From assembly GCA_964535545.1 (NCBI GenBank), contig CAZHUT010000004.1, positions 1 through 34,808 of the forward strand: DNA of 34,808 bases. Direction: 5' to 3'. The position numbers and the translations under genes are program-made. Origin of the DNA: DALYCO01 sp964535545 (GTDB lineage: Bacteria; Patescibacteriota; Minisyncoccia; Phycocordibacterales; UBA9973). Shown here piece after piece: positions 30,592 to 34,808 of the stretch; the first letter of the stretch is position 1; the number at the start of each line of letters is the position of its first letter. The notes under the pieces are model-generated. The model had not been told where the DNA came from and did no database searches. It saw only the letters and a list, made by a program, of their open reading frames with translations.

Positions 30592-31743
30592 ATGGTATCA
30601 ATGGCTGCCAAAAAAAATTTTAAAAATATATACCTCAAAACTTTCGCTTGGAGTATTTTGGCAGCAGTGGTTTGCATTATTGTCGTATATTCTCTAGGAT
30701 ACGTTGGCATATTCTCAACTTATTATGATGCGGCTAACCCAAATATAAAAAGCGAAATTGTTGAAGCTCCAAAAGCAGTGCCGGTTTTGGACAAGGCAGC
30801 GTATGATGCAAAAATGCTGCAGCTCGCAAATCTTCCTCCTCCAAAGGTTGTTCCAACCACTTCCGCGGATACTACAGGCACAACATCTACACCTACTGTT
30901 CCTCCAAAACCTGAGCCGCCATCATTATGGCCCGTAAAAGCTGCCTATCCGCTCCCAGGAGCCATTCTGCCATTCAAACGCATTGTTGCATATTACGGCA
31001 ATTTCTACTCGACCAAAATGGGCGTTCTGGGCGAATACGAACCCGAGGTTATGTTGGAAAAATTGCGAGGCGCAGTGCATGAATGGGAAACTGCCGATCC
31101 AACGACTCCAGTTATGCCTGCCATCGAATACATTGCAGTGACGGCGCAGGGAAGTGCTGGCTTTGACGGCAAATACCGGGCCCGTATGCCGTTCGATCAG
31201 ATCGACAAGGCGATTGATTTGGCGAAACAAGTGGATGGAATTGTGATCATCGATATTCAAAACGGATTAAGCACTGTCCAAGAGGAAATTCCGCTGCTCG
31301 AATCATACCTTAAACTTCCGCAGGTTCACTTGGCGCTTGATCCGGAATTTTCGATGAAGACAGGAAAACGGCCGGGGAGTATTATTGGCACAATGGACGC
31401 GACAGACATCAATTATACCGCGGATTATTTGGCATCTCTGGTGAAGCAATACAATCTTCCCCCCAAAATACTTGTCGTACACCGTTTTACGGAGCATATG
31501 GTAACTCATTCTGAAAACATCGTGCCGCTTCCCGAAGTGCAGATCGTAATGGATGCAGATGGATGGGGACCGCCACTCTTGAAAACTAATATTTATAAAG
31601 CAGTCATCAGTAGCGAACCGGTTCAATTCGCCGGCATCAAATTGTTCTACAAAAATGATCTTCGTGCGCCCTCAACTGGGTTACTCACGACATCACAGGT
31701 GTTAAAGTTCTCACCACAACCGAGCTTCATTCAGTATCAATAA
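30592..31743 (+). CDS. membrane-anchored extracytoplasmic protein with TIM-barrel-like domain
   Basis: About 383 aa. One N-terminal membrane anchor (about 16-40), a Pro/Thr-rich linker (about 75-115), then a globular domain starting IVAYYGNFYSTKMGVLGEYEPE. It continues with IEYIAVTAQGSAG, VDGIVIIDIQNGLS, VHLALDPEFSMK and ILVVHRFTEHMV. Alternating strands ending in acidic residues suggest a TIM-barrel hydrolase-like fold acting outside the cell; no family name is secure. Three in-frame ATGs exist (30580, 30592, 30601). 30592 lies 7 nt after TATGTT and 30601 fits a TAAAAT box with a 5-nt leader, so the start is uncertain. Confidence 0.7.
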   Translation: MVSMAAKKNFKNIYLKTFAWSILAAVVCIIVVYSLGYVGIFSTYYDAANPNIKSEIVEAPKAVPVLDKAAYDAKMLQLANLPPPKVVPTTSADTTGTTSTPTVPPKPEPPSLWPVKAAYPLPGAILPFKRIVAYYGNFYSTKMGVLGEYEPEVMLEKLRGAVHEWETADPTTPVMPAIEYIAVTAQGSAGFDGKYRARMPFDQIDKAIDLAKQVDGIVIIDIQNGLSTVQEEIPLLESYLKLPQVHLALDPEFSMKTGKRPGSIIGTMDATDINYTADYLASLVKQYNLPPKILVVHRFTEHMVTHSENIVPLPEVQIVMDADGWGPPLLKTNIYKAVISSEPVQFAGIKLFYKNDLRAPSTGLLTTSQVLKFSPQPSFIQYQ

Positions 31744-31749
31744 AGTTTC

Positions 31750-32076
31750 CTATGAACTCAGTAAAAAGAGCGCTATAAGCGCTAGAAAGATACCGACATA
31801 TTGTTTGACGGTTATGGCTTCCTTGAAAAAGAAAACGCCGAGAATAATCAATAGCGCTTCGCCGGCCATTAGCCATACAGTGCCTGGAACGGTAATGTTT
31901 TTGTCTATTCTGATTGCTAAGAACCAAAATAAGAGCATGACGTTGTAGCTGATGAAAGTAAGAATAGTGAAAATAATTTTTCCAGAGTTTACATTCGATG
32001 AGAGTTTTACAAAGACATCGCCGCCAACCTCGAACAGGAGAGACATACATATGAAAAACCAGACTTTTCGTTGCAT
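31750..32076 (-). CDS. EamA/SMR-like four-TM transporter
   Basis: 108 aa, four membrane helices, the size of a small multidrug resistance protein or half of an EamA transporter. LLFEVGGDVFVKLS (Glu in TM1) and the last segment LLIILGVFFFKEAITVKQYVGIFLALIALFLL are typical of the drug/metabolite transporter superfamily. It probably works as a dimer; the substrate is unknown. Extended -10 TGG-TATGAT ends 6 nt before the ATG at 32076. Convergent with the 30592 gene, stops 6 nt apart. Confidence 0.8.
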   Translation of the reverse strand: MQRKVWFFICMSLLFEVGGDVFVKLSSNVNSGKIIFTILTFISYNVMLLFWFLAIRIDKNITVPGTVWLMAGEALLIILGVFFFKEAITVKQYVGIFLALIALFLLSS

Positions 32077-32091
32077 GGTCAGATCATACCA
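32077..32091 (-). promoter_or_regulatory. extended -10 giving a leaderless mRNA
   Basis: TATGAT (32088-32083) preceded by TGG, 6 nt to ATG 32076. Confidence 0.7.
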
Positions 32092-32149
32092 TGAGTATGC
32101 ATGTAATAAAAAAGGCCGGTATTTTTGTATACCTGCCTAAACTACTTTG

Positions 32150-32572
32150 TTATATTTGTTGCCACATATCATCAAGTATCTTTTTTGCGTCAGCGTAACT
32201 TACGCAATTGTGGTACAACCATAATGTTGCCAGAAAATGAGCACGCGTATCTGTATCAAATGTTTTGTCGTATTGTTTATAGACCTTCATTTCTACTTTG
32301 ATTGCCTCAAGCTCTTCATTTAAGCAAAAGCTTTTAGAAAAGAAGTATAGAAAAAGAAATTTCACCAACCCTATAGCTGCTGCTCGCTGAATATGTACAA
32401 TTTCGTGAGCAATGATTGCCTTGGTGTAAGGTGTTTGCTCATTGTTTATAAATTCATTATAACGGTCCTGATTGAGGAATATATATTGAGCGATAGCAAA
32501 ACAGACATTTTTGGGCATGATGTTAAGGGTGACTAGCCATTCGGGTACTTTTCGGATATAGATGTTCGGCAT
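32150..32572 (-). CDS. putative zinc metallopeptidase-like protein with HEIVH motif
   Basis: 140 aa. IIAHEIVHIQRAAAIG (about 50-65) supplies an HExxH zinc motif; the following helix and EELEAIKVEMKVY supply a candidate third ligand Glu (about 88-97). This is the layout of minimal gluzincin-like peptidases (M48/M56-like core). No signal peptide; one moderately hydrophobic segment (LVKFLFLYFF) follows the motif. A TATAAT box lies about 16 nt upstream of the ATG (predicted leader about 10 nt). The substrate is unknown. Confidence 0.68.
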   Translation of the reverse strand: MPNIYIRKVPEWLVTLNIMPKNVCFAIAQYIFLNQDRYNEFINNEQTPYTKAIIAHEIVHIQRAAAIGLVKFLFLYFFSKSFCLNEELEAIKVEMKVYKQYDKTFDTDTRAHFLATLWLYHNCVSYADAKKILDDMWQQI

Positions 32573-32729
32573 AACAATTTGGTGAATGATTATAAAAAAA
32601 TATTTTTATTAGTGAGCAGGAAAGATATGTCTTCCAACACGTGTAACTAATACCTGCAATGTAAAATAACTTTAATAAAAATTACATTACAATACTTTGA
32701 ATACTTAGTCAAATCTTCCTTCTTGGATT

Positions 32730-32757
32730 TTGACAAACCATAAAAACCTTGTATAGT
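32730..32757 (+). promoter_or_regulatory. sigma70 promoter, about 11-nt leader
   Basis: TTGACA (32730-32735), 16-bp spacer, TATAGT (32752-32757), 17 nt to ATG 32775. Confidence 0.8.
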
Positions 32758-32774
32758 GAGCAAAACTAATTGAA

Positions 32775-33992
32775 ATGAGTCTAAAAATCAATGAGCAAGG
32801 ATTGCTTCTAAAGACAGACGGTCAGATTGACCGTTTTATGATAGAAAGCCTTGAACAGATACGAGGATATAAGCCTCAGAAACTACGGCTAAGCCAGCAC
32901 GACATTTACAACAATTTTGTAAAAGCCAAGACAGGGGAAGATATCAGTATATCCACTTCCAGAGACCCCTTTGTTGAGGTGACCGGCTATCCACTCAAAA
33001 CGTTCGCGTTGGACCGATTCAAATCATATCCAACTTCTCCGACTGTATTGTCAGCTACGACTGACCTTATGCCGTTTCGCTACCTGCGTACAGCAAGAAC
33101 CATTCAGTCGAACTATGAGAAATATGGCAAAGAGTTCAAATTGAAAAACAAAGAAGTTATAACATCAACTTTCCGCTTTCCGGCTGGACCGCTCACTCTT
33201 AAAAACAGTCCGTGGAAATTCAATTATGCGGCAAACGATCATACCTTTTCAAAAAAAGGTCACCCGGAACTTGTTTTGATATATGGGTTACTTTTTCTTG
33301 ATGAAGAGCCAGTGCAGCTTTTGAGAGAAACGCCGGAATTTGAAAGCATATACAGGTTGCTACTGATCATCGTCAACGAATTCAGTCACGATTATGTCGG
33401 ACACGGCAGCGTTGATTTTATTATTAACGATACACCCGAGGCGAACATATATGCATTCTTAGATGATACGGATGCTGATGTGTATGCGAGAACTCTTTCC
33501 GAACTTCGAAAACAAAGCATTGCCGGCAGTCGTATGGCGAACATATTTGATGAAGTTCGTCAGCTTAATCTGTACATGCGGTTTATCGAGGCATGCATAC
33601 GAAGAAATAATAACTACCTTAACGAAATTTCTGAGAATGCCCAAACGTTCTTCGAACTTCTGCAAACTGCTACCAGGAGAATGGCGCGCAGTCTTGGTCC
33701 GCAAGTATATACATTTTTTGGCCAGATATATTTATTCTGTGCTGCAAGAATGTTGCCGGCCCACTATCTGCATGCCGTTGTCGGTACGGAACAAGTACGG
33801 TTGCTCAAGGATTTTATTGAGAATAATGAGTTCGAGCGCACGCTTAATATTCTTTCCACAATTGGCAGCGGTCTGATTGTTCCCAAACAAGGATATGGTA
33901 AAAATGTGACCTCATGCGGTATGGATGACATAGCATACTATATGGACCATAGAACCATCTTTATGAATGTGTTCAATAAGCTTATGAAATAG
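32775..33992 (+). CDS. hypothetical 405-residue protein
   Basis: 405 aa, soluble, no signal peptide, family not recognised. A mixed N-terminal half (about 1-180) contains repeated Arg/Tyr/Pro-rich segments (FRYLRTARTIQSNYEKYG). A mainly helical C-terminal half contains NEFSHDYVGHGSVDFIIND (about 197-215), whose spaced His/Asp residues could bind a metal. Other short motifs are ATRRMARSLGPQVYTFFGQIYLF and TSCGMDDIAYYMDH. It has its own promoter and a strong terminator. Nothing in the context gives a function. Confidence 0.7.
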   Translation: MSLKINEQGLLLKTDGQIDRFMIESLEQIRGYKPQKLRLSQHDIYNNFVKAKTGEDISISTSRDPFVEVTGYPLKTFALDRFKSYPTSPTVLSATTDLMPFRYLRTARTIQSNYEKYGKEFKLKNKEVITSTFRFPAGPLTLKNSPWKFNYAANDHTFSKKGHPELVLIYGLLFLDEEPVQLLRETPEFESIYRLLLIIVNEFSHDYVGHGSVDFIINDTPEANIYAFLDDTDADVYARTLSELRKQSIAGSRMANIFDEVRQLNLYMRFIEACIRRNNNYLNEISENAQTFFELLQTATRRMARSLGPQVYTFFGQIYLFCAARMLPAHYLHAVVGTEQVRLLKDFIENNEFERTLNILSTIGSGLIVPKQGYGKNVTSCGMDDIAYYMDHRTIFMNVFNKLMK

Positions 33993-34006
33993 TGATATAG
34001 AAATAC

Positions 34007-34043
34007 ATAGCCCGGGTAAACCATTACCCGGGCTATTTTTTTT
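34007..34043 (+). terminator. intrinsic terminator
   Basis: ATAGCCCGGGTAA / TTACCCGGGCTAT stem, 4-5 nt loop, eight T. Confidence 0.95.
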
Positions 34044-34110
34044 ACCCTGAATTTGTTCTTCTCTTTTAATTATTCAGACATGGCATCTGTTCATACTATG
34101 TGATTTTCGA

Positions 34111-34124
34111 TATACTTTCCGCAT
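34111..34124 (+). promoter_or_regulatory. -10 box next to the ATG
   Basis: TATACT (34111-34116), 8 nt to ATG 34125; leader 0-2 nt. Confidence 0.6.
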
Positions 34125-34589
34125 ATGCAAATTGAATTAACGACTCTTGTACATGCAATCGGATTATTCCTATTCATCGCCGGATTCATAATTGGACTTG
34201 GCGCAGTAACGGTAATCGACATCCACGGATTCTTGGGTCGCACATCGAGCTACTGGACCGAAGCAACCACTCGGACACACAAAGTCACCAAACCACTCAT
34301 CTGGGCCGGAATAATTCTTGCGCTCGTTGGCGGTTTCATTTTTTACCAAGGCGAAAGCTTTTCAGGTATTCCGCTTATTCATGCAATCATTGCACTTGCG
34401 CTCATCATCAATGGATGTTTCTTGTCGTTTGTCGTAAGCCCATTCATGCTTAAACGAGAACGAGAGGGGCGCTCAGGGGAGTTGCTTCCACAATCATGGC
34501 AGATGAAAATTATGGCAAGTCTGATCGTTTCTGATATCGGCTGGTGGGGAGGACTGGTTCTGTTGGTGGTGTATATAGTGAATAAATAA
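34125..34589 (+). CDS. four-TM membrane protein of unknown function
   Basis: 154 aa with four membrane helices (about 5-30, 58-78, 85-108, 128-150). Short charged loops hold HGFLGRTSSYWTEATTRTHKVTK and LKREREGRSGELLPQSWQMK. The helix spacing and a His in helix 1 (LVHAIGLFLF) recall DUF2269-like or CopD-like integral proteins, but the match is too weak to name. The -10 box lies 8 nt before the ATG. The next gene starts 91 nt downstream from its own promoter. Confidence 0.68.
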   Translation: MQIELTTLVHAIGLFLFIAGFIIGLGAVTVIDIHGFLGRTSSYWTEATTRTHKVTKPLIWAGIILALVGGFIFYQGESFSGIPLIHAIIALALIINGCFLSFVVSPFMLKREREGRSGELLPQSWQMKIMASLIVSDIGWWGGLVLLVVYIVNK

Positions 34590-34635
34590 GACCTTACATA
34601 AAGATAGGACACATAAAGAAATATCCGGGGTAATT

Positions 34636-34663
34636 TTGACTTTATTAAAAAACGTGGTAAATT
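34636..34663 (+). promoter_or_regulatory. sigma70 promoter of the final gene
   Basis: TTGACT (34636-34641), 16-bp spacer, TAAATT (34658-34663), 17 nt to ATG 34681. Confidence 0.65.
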
Positions 34664-34680
34664 AATAAAAATTTTTTACC

Positions 34681-34808
34681 ATGATAACAATCGAACCAAT
34701 GAACGGTTTGCGCGGTTGTACCGCGAACTGTGGAACCTGCCCACCATCTATTAAAACTCTCCGTGGCTCACATGACGCGATGGACGCCTTTATTAAAAGG
34801 CTCGTGGC
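34681..34808 (+). CDS. radical SAM-like protein, N-terminal fragment (runs off the window)
   Basis: 42 codons visible. MITIEPMNGLRGCTANCGTCP holds a Cys-x3-Cys-x2-Cys arrangement (residues 13, 17, 20), the 4Fe-4S cluster motif of radical SAM enzymes, placed very near the N-terminus. The remainder (PSIKTLRGSHDAMDAFIKRLV) gives no subclass. The rest of the gene lies beyond the window, so the call rests on one motif. Confidence 0.6.
   Translation, partial: MITIEPMNGLRGCTANCGTCPPSIKTLRGSHDAMDAFIKRLV

Noticed and set aside
1..34808. UGA read as Gly throughout (code 25)
   Set aside because: Long genes such as secA contain no in-frame TGA; under code 25 many would be expected.

Overview
The window looks like a chromosomal contig from an uncultured, probably Patescibacteria/CPR-like bacterium. 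This is an inference from several traits: an ultra-diverged 16S 3' end, a single-membrane set of secreted proteins built from Fn3-like and peptidoglycan-binding modules with C-terminal membrane anchors, small proteins, few operons and an A+T-leaning composition. One 100-N scaffold gap (4577-4676) shows it is a metagenome-type assembly.

Layout. 1-62 is the extreme 3' end of a 16S rRNA, closed by its own terminator with no 23S behind it. 340-5514 is a cell-surface block: a PG-binding/Fn3 protein, a DUF192 protein, and two secreted, C-terminally anchored proteins on the other strand. 5617-5941 is RNase P RNA. 6181-8286 is a secreted protein with a Bacteroidota-type T9SS sorting domain, which is out of place here. 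8381-10076 holds a His-rich membrane protein, two promoter-to-terminator small-RNA candidates, a 28-residue Lys/Ala protein and an unexplained structured stretch. 10077-13667 is secA, a histidine phosphatase and a Nudix hydrolase. 13682-14667 has a perfect long hairpin element and a muramidase behind a structured leader. 14719-21038 carries rsmE, a cytidylyltransferase-like gene, dedA, an interrupted glycosyltransferase, a SpoU methyltransferase, a P1B ATPase and an MFS transporter. 21120-26295 has small basic, membrane and secreted proteins, a broken VOC gene and a large BspA/DUF285 surface protein. 26418-34808 is a run of small accessory genes (DUF2975 plus Xre regulator, YdeI, DUF1330, Na/Pi symporter, DUF1697, VOC, EamA-like, Zn-peptidase-like) and the start of a radical-SAM-like gene.

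What ties the window together is gene expression. The 16S tail keeps a perfectly paired helix 45, but the anti-Shine-Dalgarno core is gone (ACUCA where CCUCC is expected). No gene I inspected has a convincing Shine-Dalgarno site. About a dozen first-in-unit genes have a sigma70 -10 box ending 6-8 nt before the ATG, so their mRNAs should start at or within about two nt of the start codon. In addition, of 37 stop codons I could read, 27 are TAA, 9 TAG and only 1 TGA, and that TGA belongs to the one gene that also has an in-frame TGA. Together these suggest a lineage with SD-independent, largely leaderless translation and a nearly vacant UGA codon. Functions of single genes are inferred from recognisable motifs only; no search was run.
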